Positions 26,228 through 34,955 of a stretch of DNA of 64,000 bases are shown here, one piece after another. Made by a program: the position numbers and the translations under genes. Location: assembly GCA_017308575.1 (NCBI GenBank), contig JAFKEQ010000002.1:312832-376831 (forward strand). The letters run 5' to 3'. Source of the DNA: Afipia sp. (GTDB lineage: Bacteria > Pseudomonadota > Alphaproteobacteria > Rhizobiales > Xanthobacteraceae). Under the pieces are notes generated by a model. That model ran no database searches. It had not been told where the DNA came from and worked only from the letters and a program-made list of their open reading frames with translations. Numbering within the stretch: the first letter of the stretch is position 1; each line of letters opens with the position of its first letter.

Positions 26228-28504
26228 ATGAGCTTTTCCCTCCGCCGCGATCTGATCACCCGGCCGATCTATGCATGGGCGCACAAGGCCCTGCCGCCGA
26301 TGTCCGACACCGAGCGCGAAGCGCTGGAGGCAGGCGACGTCTGGTGGGATGCCGACCTGTTCACCGGCAATCCGGACTGGTCGAAGCTGCTGGCCGTCGC
26401 GCCCGCCAAGCTGACCGATGAGGAGGCCGCCTTCCTGAATGGCCCGGTTGAGCAGCTTTGCACCATGATCGATGACTGGAAAGTGAACTGGGAATGGCGC
26501 GACCTGCCGCCCGAGGTCTGGGAGTTCATCAAGCGCAACAAATTCCTCGGCATGATCATTCCGAAGGAATTCGGCGGGCTGGGTTTCTCGCCGTATGCGC
26601 ATTCGGAAGTCGTCCGCAAGATTTCGACCCGCTCGGTCACAGCCGCGGTGACGGTGATGGTTCCGAATTCGCTTGGACCGGGCGAACTGCTGATGACCTT
26701 CGGCACGAAAGAGCAGCAGAACCGGTGGCTGCCGGGCCTTGCCGAGGGGCGCGAGATTCCGTGCTTCGGCCTCACCAGCCCGGAGGCCGGCTCGGATGCT
26801 GCATCGATGATCGACACCGGCATCATCTGCAAGGGCATGTTCGACGGCAAGGAAACGCTGGGTCTGCGGCTGAACTGGCACAAGCGCTACATCACACTGG
26901 GGCCGGTCGCGACGCTGCTCGGTCTCGCCTTCAAGGCTTACGATCCCGATCACCTGATCGGCAGTCAGGATGAACTCGGCATCACCGTTGCACTGATCCC
27001 GACTGATCTTCCCGGCGTCACCATCGGCCACCGTCATCTGCCCGCGATGCAGGTGTTCCAGAATGGGCCGAACTGGGGCAAGGACGTTTTCATTCCGATG
27101 GATTTCATCATCGGCGGACAGGAGCGGATCGGTCAGGGTTGGAAGATGCTTATGACGGCACTCGCGGCCGGTCGCGGCATTTCGCTGCCGTCGCAATCGT
27201 CCGCCGGCGCAGCCTATTCCGCCCGCGTGACCGGCGCCTATGCGCGCATCCGCGAGCAATTCCATGTGCCGATTGCAAAGTTCGAGGGCATCGAGGAACC
27301 GCTGGCGCGCATCGCCGGCACCGCCTATCAGCTCGACGCCGCACGGCGGCTGACCTGCGCCGCACTCAACCAGCACATTCATCCGGCCGTCATCTCCGGC
27401 ATCATGAAGCTGCACGCCACCGAGCGGCTGCGCATCACGGTCGATGACGCGATGGACATCCATGGCGGCAAGGCTGTGATCGACGGCCCGCAGAACTATC
27501 TGGGCAGCCTCTATCGTTCGGTGCCGGTGGCGATCACCGTGGAAGGCGCGAACATTCTCACGCGCAATCTCATCGTGTTCGGGCAGGGCTCGGTGCGCGC
27601 GCATCCGTATCTCTTAAGCGAGATGAATGCCATCAGCGATCCCGACCAGAAGAAGGGCCTCGCCGATTTCGACACCGCGTTCTGGAAGCATGTCGGCCAC
27701 GCCATCGGCAACGTGTTCCGTGCATGGGGCCGAAGCTGGACCGGCGGTGCGTTCGCGCCCGCGCCGGATGCCGGTGCTGCGACCGGTTGCTATCGCCAGC
27801 TTTCGCGCTACTCGGCGGCATTCGCGCTCTGCTCGGACATGGCGCTGCTGACGCTCGGCGGCGCGCTCAAGCGCAAGGAAATGCTGTCGGCTCGGCTCGG
27901 CGACATTCTCTCCGAATTGTATCTGCTCTCGGCCGCATTGAAACGCTGGGAAGATGAGGGGCGGCAGGACGCCGATCTGCCGGCGCTTCAATGGGTGATG
28001 GCGAACGGCATCCGCACCATCGAAAACCGTCTGGCCGAAGTGATCGCCAACCTGCCGAACCGCTTTGTCGGGGTGATCCTGAAAGTTCTGATCCAGCCGC
28101 TTGGCGCCAATCCGCTAGGGCCATCGGACAAGGTGGTGCATCACTGCGCGCAGATGATCCTTGAGCCCGGCGCGGTGCGCGACCGCCTCACCGCAGGCCT
28201 CTATCATCCGCAGGATGACGGACCGCTGACGCGGCTGGAAAAGGCGTTTGCGCTGGTCACGGCCAATGCTCCGATCGAGCAGAAGATGCGCGCCGCGCGC
28301 ATCCGCGACTGGAACGAGGCGATGAAGAAGGGTGTCATTACGGCTGACGAGGGGGCACAGATGCAGGCGGCGCATGATGCGGTGGCGTTGGTGATCGAGG
28401 TCGACGACTTCGCGCCGGAAGCGCTGTCGCCGATCTACAAGAAGCGGCAGAACACGAAGCAGGCTGACATCAAGCAGACCTCGCCGGATCGGGCGGCAAG
28501 CTGA
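26228..28504 (+). CDS. fadE: Acyl-CoA dehydrogenase, FadE type
   Basis: A 758-residue acyl-CoA dehydrogenase of the large FadE class, first step of fatty-acid beta-oxidation. The N-terminal about 100 residues (ending with AAFLNGPVEQLC) precede the core, which shows CFGLTSPEAGSDAASMID and MDIHGGKAVIDGPQNYLG. Residues about 480-758 correspond to the extra C-terminal DUF1974 domain that defines FadE. It overlaps the thiolase start by 1 base (TGATG) and opens a four-gene operon (dehydrogenase, thiolase, hydratase/dehydrogenase, thioesterase) that covers a full oxidation cycle. Confidence 0.92.
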   Translation: MSFSLRRDLITRPIYAWAHKALPPMSDTEREALEAGDVWWDADLFTGNPDWSKLLAVAPAKLTDEEAAFLNGPVEQLCTMIDDWKVNWEWRDLPPEVWEFIKRNKFLGMIIPKEFGGLGFSPYAHSEVVRKISTRSVTAAVTVMVPNSLGPGELLMTFGTKEQQNRWLPGLAEGREIPCFGLTSPEAGSDAASMIDTGIICKGMFDGKETLGLRLNWHKRYITLGPVATLLGLAFKAYDPDHLIGSQDELGITVALIPTDLPGVTIGHRHLPAMQVFQNGPNWGKDVFIPMDFIIGGQERIGQGWKMLMTALAAGRGISLPSQSSAGAAYSARVTGAYARIREQFHVPIAKFEGIEEPLARIAGTAYQLDAARRLTCAALNQHIHPAVISGIMKLHATERLRITVDDAMDIHGGKAVIDGPQNYLGSLYRSVPVAITVEGANILTRNLIVFGQGSVRAHPYLLSEMNAISDPDQKKGLADFDTAFWKHVGHAIGNVFRAWGRSWTGGAFAPAPDAGAATGCYRQLSRYSAAFALCSDMALLTLGGALKRKEMLSARLGDILSELYLLSAALKRWEDEGRQDADLPALQWVMANGIRTIENRLAEVIANLPNRFVGVILKVLIQPLGANPLGPSDKVVHHCAQMILEPGAVRDRLTAGLYHPQDDGPLTRLEKAFALVTANAPIEQKMRAARIRDWNEAMKKGVITADEGAQMQAAHDAVALVIEVDDFAPEALSPIYKKRQNTKQADIKQTSPDRAAS

Positions 28505-29787
28505 TGGCGCGTCCGGTTTATATTATCGATGGCGCACGCACGCCATTTCTGAAAGCACAGGGCGGACCGGGGCCGTTCACGCCGGTCGATCTCGCCGTTC
28601 AGGCGGGCCGTCCGCTGCTGGCGCGCCAGCCGTTTGCGCCGGGCGCGTTCGATCAGGTGATCCTCGGCTGCGTCAACGTCATCGCCGACGAAATGAATCC
28701 CGCGCGCGTCGCCGCGCTTCGCCTCGGCATGGGCGAGCGCATGGTCGCGTTCACCGTCCAGATCAACTGCGGCTCCGGCATGCAGTCGATCGACACGGCT
28801 TACAGATACATCGAGGCCGGTAAAGCCGACATGATCCTGGCGGGTGGTGCGGAAGCCTTGAGCTATGCCCCGCTGGTGTTTCCGCAATCCGGCGTGCGCT
28901 GGTTTGCGAAATTCGCCTCCGCAAAGGATTCGCTGACGCGCATCGCGGCGTTCCTGAAGATGCGTCCGTCCTACTTCAAGCCGATCATCGGGCTCGAGCG
29001 CGGGCTCACCGATCCGGTCACCGACCTCAACATGGGGCAGACGGCGGAAGTCGTCGCGCACCTGATGGGCGTGACTCGCGAGCAGGCTGACGCCTATTCG
29101 GTGGAAAGCCATCGCCGCCTCGCCTATGCGCAGGAGCACGGCTACCTGAAGGGCGAGGTCGAGACCGCTTTTGCGCGCGATGGAAAATTCTACGATCACG
29201 ACGACGGCGTGCGGCCGGATTCCTCGATGGACAAGCTCGCAAAGCTCAAGCCTGCCTTCGAGCGGCCGTGGGGACAGGTGACGCCGGGCAATTCCTCGCA
29301 GATCACCGATGGCGCATGCTGGACCATTCTGGCGTCGGAAGATGCCGTGAACAAATATGGCCTGAAGCCGAAAGCGATCATCGTGGACAGCCAGTGGGCG
29401 GGCCTCGATCCAAGCATTATGGGATTCGGGCCGGTGCTGTCCTCGACCGAACTGCTGAAGCGCAACAGGCTGAAGCTTCAGGATATCGAGACCTGGGAAA
29501 TCAACGAGGCATTCGCCGCGCAACTGCTCGCGTGTCTTGCAGCATGGAATGACGAGAAATTCTGCCGCGAGGTGCTGGGTCTTGATGGCGCAGCGGGCGA
29601 GATCGATCGTGCGAAGCTCAATGTGGACGGCGGTGCGATCAGTCTCGGCCATCCGGTCGGCACCAGCGGCAACCGCATCGTGCTGCATCTGGTCAATGCG
29701 ATGAAGCGACTCGGCACGAAGCGCGGCATCGCCACTGAATGCATCGGCGGCGGTCTCGGCGGCGCAATGCTGATCGAGACAGTGTAG
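28504..29787 (+). CDS. Acetyl-CoA acyltransferase (thiolase), FadI/FadA-like
   Basis: A 427-residue thiolase releasing acetyl-CoA in the last step of beta-oxidation. The nucleophilic cysteine lies in QINCGSGMQSID, the catalytic His in SLGHPVGTSGNRI, and the second Cys in TECIGGGLGGAMLIE, the three standard thiolase motifs. Length exceeds FadA (about 390) and is closer to FadI (about 436). The start overlaps the fadE stop by one base and the FadB/J-like gene begins 10 bases after the stop. Confidence 0.93.
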   Translation: MARPVYIIDGARTPFLKAQGGPGPFTPVDLAVQAGRPLLARQPFAPGAFDQVILGCVNVIADEMNPARVAALRLGMGERMVAFTVQINCGSGMQSIDTAYRYIEAGKADMILAGGAEALSYAPLVFPQSGVRWFAKFASAKDSLTRIAAFLKMRPSYFKPIIGLERGLTDPVTDLNMGQTAEVVAHLMGVTREQADAYSVESHRRLAYAQEHGYLKGEVETAFARDGKFYDHDDGVRPDSSMDKLAKLKPAFERPWGQVTPGNSSQITDGACWTILASEDAVNKYGLKPKAIIVDSQWAGLDPSIMGFGPVLSSTELLKRNRLKLQDIETWEINEAFAAQLLACLAAWNDEKFCREVLGLDGAAGEIDRAKLNVDGGAISLGHPVGTSGNRIVLHLVNAMKRLGTKRGIATECIGGGLGGAMLIETV

Positions 29788-29797
29788 GAGAGCGGAC

Positions 29798-31885
29798 ATG
29801 GATTCACGGATCATGGACGTTCTCAAGGATCGCGTGCTCGAACTCGGACCAAAGCCTGCGCCCGGGCCTTACAAGAACTTCAAGCTCACGCGCGATGCCG
29901 ACGGGATCGCGTGGCTGCTGTTCGATCGCGCAGGCGCCAGCGCGAATACGCTTTCCGGCGATGTGATCGAGGAGCTTGGCCAGATCGTCGCCGCGCTGGA
30001 AAGCGAACGCCCGGGGGGGCTGGTGATCCGCTCCGCCAAGACGTCGGGCTTCATCGCGGGCGCCGACGTCAACGAATTTCGCGGCGTGTCCGATCCGCAG
30101 CAGGTCCAGACCGAAATGGCCAAGGCCCATGCGGTGGTGGACCGACTGGAAGCGATGAAGATACCGAGCGTCGCTGTGATTCATGGCTTCTGCCTCGGTG
30201 GCGGCCTGGAGATTGCGCTTGCCTGCAATACCCGCATCGCCGTCGACAATGCGCGGTTCGGATTTCCCGAGGTGATGCTGGGTCTGCATCCGGGTCTCGG
30301 CGGCACCGCGCGCTTTACCCATCTTGTCAGTCCGCTTGAGGCGATGACGCTGATGCTGACCGGAAAAACCATCGACGCGCGGAAAGCAAAGGCGCTGGGT
30401 CTGGTGGATGCCGTCACGCAGGAGCGTCACGTCCTCGGCGCGGTGAAGGATGCGGTGTTCGGACGGCTGCGTCCGCACAGGCAGGGGCTTCTGGCGAAGG
30501 CGATGAACTTCGGCCCGGTGCGCGGCATACTCGGCAACCGGATGCGCAGCGAAGCGGCCAAGACCGCGCCGAAGGCGAACTATCCCGCACCTTACGCGCT
30601 GATCGACTTGTGGGAGAAGCACGGCGGAGATCGCAAGGCCATGCTGGAGGCCGAGAAGCCATCATTTGCCAATCTGATGGTGACGCCGACGGCGCAAAAT
30701 CTGATCCGCGTCTTTTTCCTGCGCGAGCAGATGAAGAAGCTGGCTGATGGCCGTAACACCGTGAAGCATTTGCATGTCATCGGTGCAGGCGCGATGGGCG
30801 GCGACATCGCGGCCTGGTGCGCGCATCAGGGGCTGCGCGTGACGCTGGCGGACATGAAGCCCGAGGCGATTGCAGGCGCGGTCAAGCGCGCATCGGATCT
30901 GTTCGGTAAGATCATCCGCAAGAAGACCGATCTTCGCGATGCGCTCGATCGCTTGATCCCGGATCTGGATGGTGAGGGCGTGCGCAATGCCGACCTCATC
31001 ATCGAGGCCGTGCCGGAAAATCTCGGGCTGAAGCAGAAGGTTTATGCGGGCCTTGAGCCTGTGATGAAGCCCGATGCAATCCTTGCGACCAACACATCCA
31101 GCATTCCGCTGCAAGATCTGCGCACCACGCTGAAGCGTCCCGAGCGGCTGCTTGGGTTGCATTTCTTCAATCCGGTGTCACGCCTGCAGCTTGTTGAAGT
31201 GGTCAGCCACGATGCCGTCGATCCGCAGGCACTATCTACGGCGCTGAAATTCGTCGGTGCCATCGACCGTTTGCCGCTGCCGGTGAAGAGTTCGCCGGGC
31301 TTCCTCGTCAATCGCGCGCTGACGCCGTACATGCTCGAAGCGATGGTGATGCTGGACGAGAAGGTCGACAAGGCCACCATCGACGCCGCCGCCGAGAAAT
31401 TCGGCATGCCGATGGGCCCGATCGAACTCGCCGATCAGGTGGGCCTCGATATCTGTGTTGCCGTCGGCGATATGCTGCGCACCAAGTTCGGCGAGGCGGC
31501 TTTGCCTGCCGCGCCGGAATGGCTGCGCGACAAGGTGAAGAAGGGCGAACTCGGTCGCAAGACCGGCAAGGGCTTCTACGAATGGAAGGACGGCAAGGCC
31601 GTGAAAACGCCGTCGCCCGTCCAGCCGACGGACGAGATGATCGATCGCCTTGTGCTGCCGATGTCGAACGTCTGCGTGGCCTGCCTGCGCGAGGGCATCG
31701 TCGACAATGCCGACGTGGTGGACGGCGCGATGATCTTCGGCACCGGCTACGCGCCGTTTCGCGGTGGGCCATTGAACTACGCGCGCACGCGCGGAGCAGC
31801 GGACATTGTGGAGACGTTGCGGGCGCTGGAAGCGAAATTTGGCGAGCGCTTTAAACCCGATACGGGCTGGGATACGTTTTCCTGA
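29798..31885 (+). CDS. fadJ: Bifunctional enoyl-CoA hydratase / 3-hydroxyacyl-CoA dehydrogenase (FadB/FadJ)
   Basis: A 695-residue multifunctional enzyme. Residues about 1-280 are the crotonase domain, with SGFIAGADVNEF and IHGFCLGGGLEIALACNTRIA forming the oxyanion hole, and FGFPEVMLGLHPGLGG holding a catalytic glutamate. From about residue 325 comes the NAD domain (HVIGAGAMGGDIAAW), then HFFNPVSRLQLVEVV with the catalytic His and the C-terminal dehydrogenase domain. It is preceded by an AGGAG site and sits third in the beta-oxidation operon. FadB and FadJ cannot be told apart on sequence reading alone. Confidence 0.92.
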   Translation: MDSRIMDVLKDRVLELGPKPAPGPYKNFKLTRDADGIAWLLFDRAGASANTLSGDVIEELGQIVAALESERPGGLVIRSAKTSGFIAGADVNEFRGVSDPQQVQTEMAKAHAVVDRLEAMKIPSVAVIHGFCLGGGLEIALACNTRIAVDNARFGFPEVMLGLHPGLGGTARFTHLVSPLEAMTLMLTGKTIDARKAKALGLVDAVTQERHVLGAVKDAVFGRLRPHRQGLLAKAMNFGPVRGILGNRMRSEAAKTAPKANYPAPYALIDLWEKHGGDRKAMLEAEKPSFANLMVTPTAQNLIRVFFLREQMKKLADGRNTVKHLHVIGAGAMGGDIAAWCAHQGLRVTLADMKPEAIAGAVKRASDLFGKIIRKKTDLRDALDRLIPDLDGEGVRNADLIIEAVPENLGLKQKVYAGLEPVMKPDAILATNTSSIPLQDLRTTLKRPERLLGLHFFNPVSRLQLVEVVSHDAVDPQALSTALKFVGAIDRLPLPVKSSPGFLVNRALTPYMLEAMVMLDEKVDKATIDAAAEKFGMPMGPIELADQVGLDICVAVGDMLRTKFGEAALPAAPEWLRDKVKKGELGRKTGKGFYEWKDGKAVKTPSPVQPTDEMIDRLVLPMSNVCVACLREGIVDNADVVDGAMIFGTGYAPFRGGPLNYARTRGAADIVETLRALEAKFGERFKPDTGWDTFS

Positions 31886-31912
31886 TTACAATTTCCGGAA
31901 TGGATTTGATTG

Positions 31913-32338
31913 ATGACTGATACATCCGTCCATGCTTCGCCTGCGCCGGATGGGCCGCAGGGCGATCTGTCGATCCGCACCATGGCGATGCCCGCCGATA
32001 CGAATCAGAATGGCGATATTTTCGGCGGCTGGCTGCTCAGCCAGATGGATATCGCCGGCGGCATCTATGCGTCCAAGGTTTCGCAGAGCCGCACGGTCAC
32101 GGTGGCCATTGAAGCGATGACATTCCGCAAGCCGGTCTATGTCGGCGATGTGGTGTCGGTTTATGCGAGCACCGTGCGCATCGGCCGCACCTCCATTTCG
32201 GTGCATGTCGAGGCATGGGTGCAGCGCCGCAAGGAATCTCAACTGATTCTGGTGACCGACGGGAACTACACTTACGTCGCCATCGATGATAACGGCCACC
32301 CACAGCCGATCGCGCAGCCTGTATCGTCCGTGATCTGA
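31913..32338 (+). CDS. Acyl-CoA thioesterase, YciA-like hotdog fold
   Basis: A 141-residue hotdog-fold thioesterase. MPADTNQNGDIFGGWLLSQMD is the YciA/BACH family N-terminal motif, including the conserved Asn and the Asp at the end of the helix, and AIEAMTFRKPVYVGDVVSVYA is the second conserved block. It hydrolyses acyl-CoAs. ATG at 31913 follows a TTG in frame at 31910. Placement 27 bases after the FadB/J-like gene suggests release of CoA during beta-oxidation overload. Confidence 0.88.
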   Translation: MTDTSVHASPAPDGPQGDLSIRTMAMPADTNQNGDIFGGWLLSQMDIAGGIYASKVSQSRTVTVAIEAMTFRKPVYVGDVVSVYASTVRIGRTSISVHVEAWVQRRKESQLILVTDGNYTYVAIDDNGHPQPIAQPVSSVI

Positions 32339-32725
32339 CGACCATTCTCCGAAGCCGTTAGGCTGATTTTCGCAACCATGACGGTTGTGCGACTTGTTCG
32401 TCCCGCTTTGTGACGTTCTGCACAACCGGCATTGTTATTTGCGGGGACTGCGGCCGATTGCCTTTCGCAAGCCGCCCTCCGGTTATAAAACTGTCGCGCG
32501 AAGCGCCTACAGGTTCGGCGCGTTGCACATCCAAGAGTCACTGTGCGTCCGTTTTCGAATCGTTTCGGTGCTGAAATCGCAGAGAATGAATTGGCCCGGG
32601 ATGTGCATAGTATGGATACGAATGAACTTTGAGTCGCAGTCGGCGTGTTGAAAAAACGGCTGAAACCTTTTCAGCCTGACGGAGTTAGTGCGCGTAGGAG
32701 ACCCAAAGCGGGCACGGGGTGAAGC
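32339..32725 (+). other. Intergenic stretch without a supported gene
   Basis: 387 bases between the thioesterase and the 64-residue small protein. The only open frames here look like chance frames without good ribosome sites. The stretch is less GC-rich than the genes around it. The clear structure is a hairpin at 32658-32676 whose T-run lies on the minus strand. The rest probably holds the promoter of the small downstream gene and could hide a small RNA. Confidence 0.4.
32651..32676 (-). terminator. Intrinsic terminator oriented on the minus strand
   Basis: GGCTGAAA (32658-32665) pairs with TTTCAGCC (32669-32676) over a 3-base loop, and AAAAAA at 32651-32656 becomes a T-run when read on the minus strand. 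No annotated minus-strand gene ends here, so it may close an antisense or small RNA transcript starting between about 32680 and 33000. Confidence 0.5.
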
Positions 32726-32920
32726 ATGTCGGATACCTACATCATCGAGGTCAGCTCTGAAGCGGCCGGTATTGTCGTACGTGAGAAGTCGGGGTTCCGC
32801 TTCTTCGCGGCGGTGCACAAGTTCAATCCACTTGATGGCCGGATTTTCAAGAATGCGCGGGAAGCCGAACGCGCGGCGACGCGGTTTCTCGCCGGACAGC
32901 TTGATCCGGTATCTGTATAA
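32726..32920 (+). CDS. Small conserved-type protein of unknown function (64 residues)
   Basis: A 64-residue basic protein beginning MSDTYIIEVSSEAAGIVV, with RFFAAVHKFNPLDGRIFKN and a following helix AREAERAATRF. It has no signal peptide or membrane segment. The pattern, a short beta sheet then a helix with Phe/Ala repeats, is like small proteins found throughout rhizobia, but I cannot name a family with certainty. A strong terminator 27 bases after the stop supports a real single-gene unit. Confidence 0.65.
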   Translation: MSDTYIIEVSSEAAGIVVREKSGFRFFAAVHKFNPLDGRIFKNAREAERAATRFLAGQLDPVSV

Positions 32921-32946
32921 GCCATCGATTCATTTGCCGTCATGAC

Positions 32947-32974
32947 AAAGGCCGGGATCGCTCCCGGCCTTTTG
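32947..32974. terminator. Strong bidirectional terminator
   Basis: AAAGGCCGGGA (32947-32957) pairs perfectly with TCCCGGCCTTT (32962-32972) over a TCGC loop, with T residues after the stem on the plus strand and matching A residues before it. It lies between the plus-strand small protein and the minus-strand Old Yellow Enzyme gene and can end both transcripts. Confidence 0.85.
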
Positions 32975-33001
32975 ATTCGCGATACCGCTTTTGACGGCGG
33001 C

Positions 33002-34096
33002 TTAGACGGCGGTCGCCTGCTTGAGCGCCGGATAATCCGTATAGCCCTTGGCGCCGCCGCCATAGAACGTGTTCTTGTCGAAGTCGTTCAATGGCGCACC
33101 GAGCTTCAGCCGCTCCACAAGATCAGGGTTGGAGATGAACAGCTTGCCGAATGCGATCAGATCGGCCTTGTTCTTGTCCAGCACATCGGTCGCGAGTTTG
33201 AAGTCGTAGCCGTTGTTGGCGATGTAGGTACCGCTGAAACGCTTGCGCAAGCTGTCGTAGTCGAACGGTGCGTTGTCGCGCGGGCCGCCGGTCGCGCCTT
33301 CGATGACATGGATGTAAACGAGCTTCAGCGCATTCAGTCCATCGACGATGTGGTCGAACAACGGCTGCGGATTGCTGTCGATGACGTCGTTCGCGGGCGT
33401 CACCGGCGAGATGCGGATGCCGGTACGGCTGCTGCCGATTTCGGCGGAGACGGCCTTGGAAACCTCCAGCATCAACCGCGCGCGATTTTCGATCGAACCG
33501 CCATAGGCGTCGGTGCGCTTGTTGGAGCCGTCCTTGGCGAACTGATCGAGCAGGTAGCCGTTCGCGCCGTGAATCTCGACGCCGTCAAAACCGGCTTCGA
33601 TGGCGTTGGCGGATGCGCGCTTGAAGTCGTCGATGATACCGGGGATTTCGCTCAGTTCGAGCGCGCGCGGCGCGGACACATCGGCGAAGGCGCCGCCGAC
33701 AAAGGTTTTGGTTTTGGCCTGAATGGCCGATGGCGCGACCGGTACGCCGTTATTCGGCTGCAGCGAGGTGTGAGAAATCCGGCCGACATGCCAGAGCTGG
33801 ATGTAGATGTGGCCGCCGCGCTCATGAACGCGATCGGTGACCTTGCGCCAGCCCGCGACCTGCTCCTTGGAGTAGATGCCGGGCGTGTCCTGATAGCCTT
33901 GGCCTTGCTGCGAGATCTGACTCGCTTCGGTGATCAGCAGGCCGGCGGAGGCACGCTGGCCGTAATATTCGATGGCAAGCGGATTGGGTACGAAGCCTGC
34001 CACGGCACGGTTGCGCGTCAGTGGTGCCATCACGGCGCGATTGGTCAGAGTAACGGCACCGAGCTTGTATGGCTCGAAAAGTTTGGACGAAGACAT
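33002..34096 (-). CDS. nemA: Old Yellow Enzyme family NADH:flavin oxidoreductase
   Basis: A 364-residue FMN enzyme reducing activated C=C bonds or nitro compounds (NemA/xenobiotic reductase type). Features in order: VMAPLTRNRA near the N-terminus, GGHIYIQLWHVGRIS, then FDGVEIHGANGYLLDQF with the His-Asn substrate-binding pair, and RTDAYGGSIENRARL, the family's most conserved block. It is a single gene between a terminator and a hairpin-containing gap. The physiological substrate is unknown; NemA homologues often respond to electrophiles. Confidence 0.92.
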   Translation of the reverse strand: MSSSKLFEPYKLGAVTLTNRAVMAPLTRNRAVAGFVPNPLAIEYYGQRASAGLLITEASQISQQGQGYQDTPGIYSKEQVAGWRKVTDRVHERGGHIYIQLWHVGRISHTSLQPNNGVPVAPSAIQAKTKTFVGGAFADVSAPRALELSEIPGIIDDFKRASANAIEAGFDGVEIHGANGYLLDQFAKDGSNKRTDAYGGSIENRARLMLEVSKAVSAEIGSSRTGIRISPVTPANDVIDSNPQPLFDHIVDGLNALKLVYIHVIEGATGGPRDNAPFDYDSLRKRFSGTYIANNGYDFKLATDVLDKNKADLIAFGKLFISNPDLVERLKLGAPLNDFDKNTFYGGGAKGYTDYPALKQATAV

Positions 34097-34268
34097 GGCT
34101 GATTATTCCTCGGGACGAGTTCAATGCAGATGCATGTAAGTACTGCGAAACGGAAAACGCAAGTCACAGCCGATTGAAATATCGGACTTCCGCCGCGCCG
34201 AATGGCTGATATGTGCAGCAGCTGTTCGGCAGCTTTCACATCATGCGAGAAGATTTTGGCCGCCAAGG

Positions 34269-34298
34269 ACTGAAAGGCAGCGCAAGCCGCCTTTCAGT
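34269..34298. other. Hairpin with GCAA loop
   Basis: ACTGAAAGGC (34269-34278) pairs with GCCTTTCAGT (34289-34298); the inner bases can extend the stem to a GCAA tetraloop with one mismatch. It sits downstream of the minus-strand DUF1993 gene and upstream of the Old Yellow Enzyme gene. No T-run follows on the minus strand, so a terminator role is uncertain. Confidence 0.45.
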
Positions 34299-34352
34299 TT
34301 GTCGTGCGGTGGTCGAAATCATCTTTGACGGGGTTGTTAGCCCTATGCCGCT

Positions 34353-34853
34353 CTACGCGCCGAGGAAATCCCGCTTGCCGAGCTCGACACCTTTGTGACG
34401 GAGGATGTCATAGGCGGTCGTGCAGTGGAAAAAGAAATTCGGCAGCGCCATGTGATTCAAATATTGCTGGCCGGTAACAGTCCGGGTCTGGTTCGGACCG
34501 CTCGGAAAGGTGATTTCGCGTTTGTCCGCGCCGTCGAACTTGTCCGGTGCGATTGCCTTGATGCTGCTCACGACCTTGTCGATTCGCGCATGTAGCTCGG
34601 CGAAAGTCGTTTCAGTATCCGGAAACGAGGGCATGTCGAGCTGGGCGAAGCGTGCGCAGCCTCGCGCGGCGGCATCGCATGCCGCCTGAACCTGCCGCTT
34701 GAGCGGATACATCGTCGGATGCAACTGCGCGTTCAGCAGCGCGTCCGGATCGATGGACTGGCTTTTCGCGTAAGCTTCCGCCTTGGTGAGAATGGCCGAA
34801 AGTGCCGTCAGCGTATGGATGAAGACCGGAGCCGAACCGTCGTAAAATGACAT
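34353..34853 (-). CDS. DUF1993 family protein
   Basis: A 166-residue protein starting MSFYDGSAPVFIHTLTALSAI, matching the start of DUF1993 proteins, which look like DinB-fold four-helix bundles. HPTMYPLKRQVQAACD and NHMALPNFFFHCTTAYDILR are the other conserved blocks; the spaced histidines may bind metal. ATG at 34853 is chosen because the upstream open region is not family-like. Function unknown. Nearby genes show no clear operon partner. Confidence 0.8.
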   Translation of the reverse strand: MSFYDGSAPVFIHTLTALSAILTKAEAYAKSQSIDPDALLNAQLHPTMYPLKRQVQAACDAAARGCARFAQLDMPSFPDTETTFAELHARIDKVVSSIKAIAPDKFDGADKREITFPSGPNQTRTVTGQQYLNHMALPNFFFHCTTAYDILRHKGVELGKRDFLGA

Positions 34854-34955
34854 GGGTGACCTTTCAGGGAAAATCTTGCCTTGAAACAGGCCAAGCCGAT
34901 CTAACCCTTCCGCTCGCTCCCGCAAGGGCAGCACAACATCTCTCTGCCGGAATTA

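Noticed and set aside
26078..27604. A 508-codon minus-strand frame opposite FadE
   Set aside because: It is opposite a gene with clear FAD-enzyme motifs and has shadow-frame composition.
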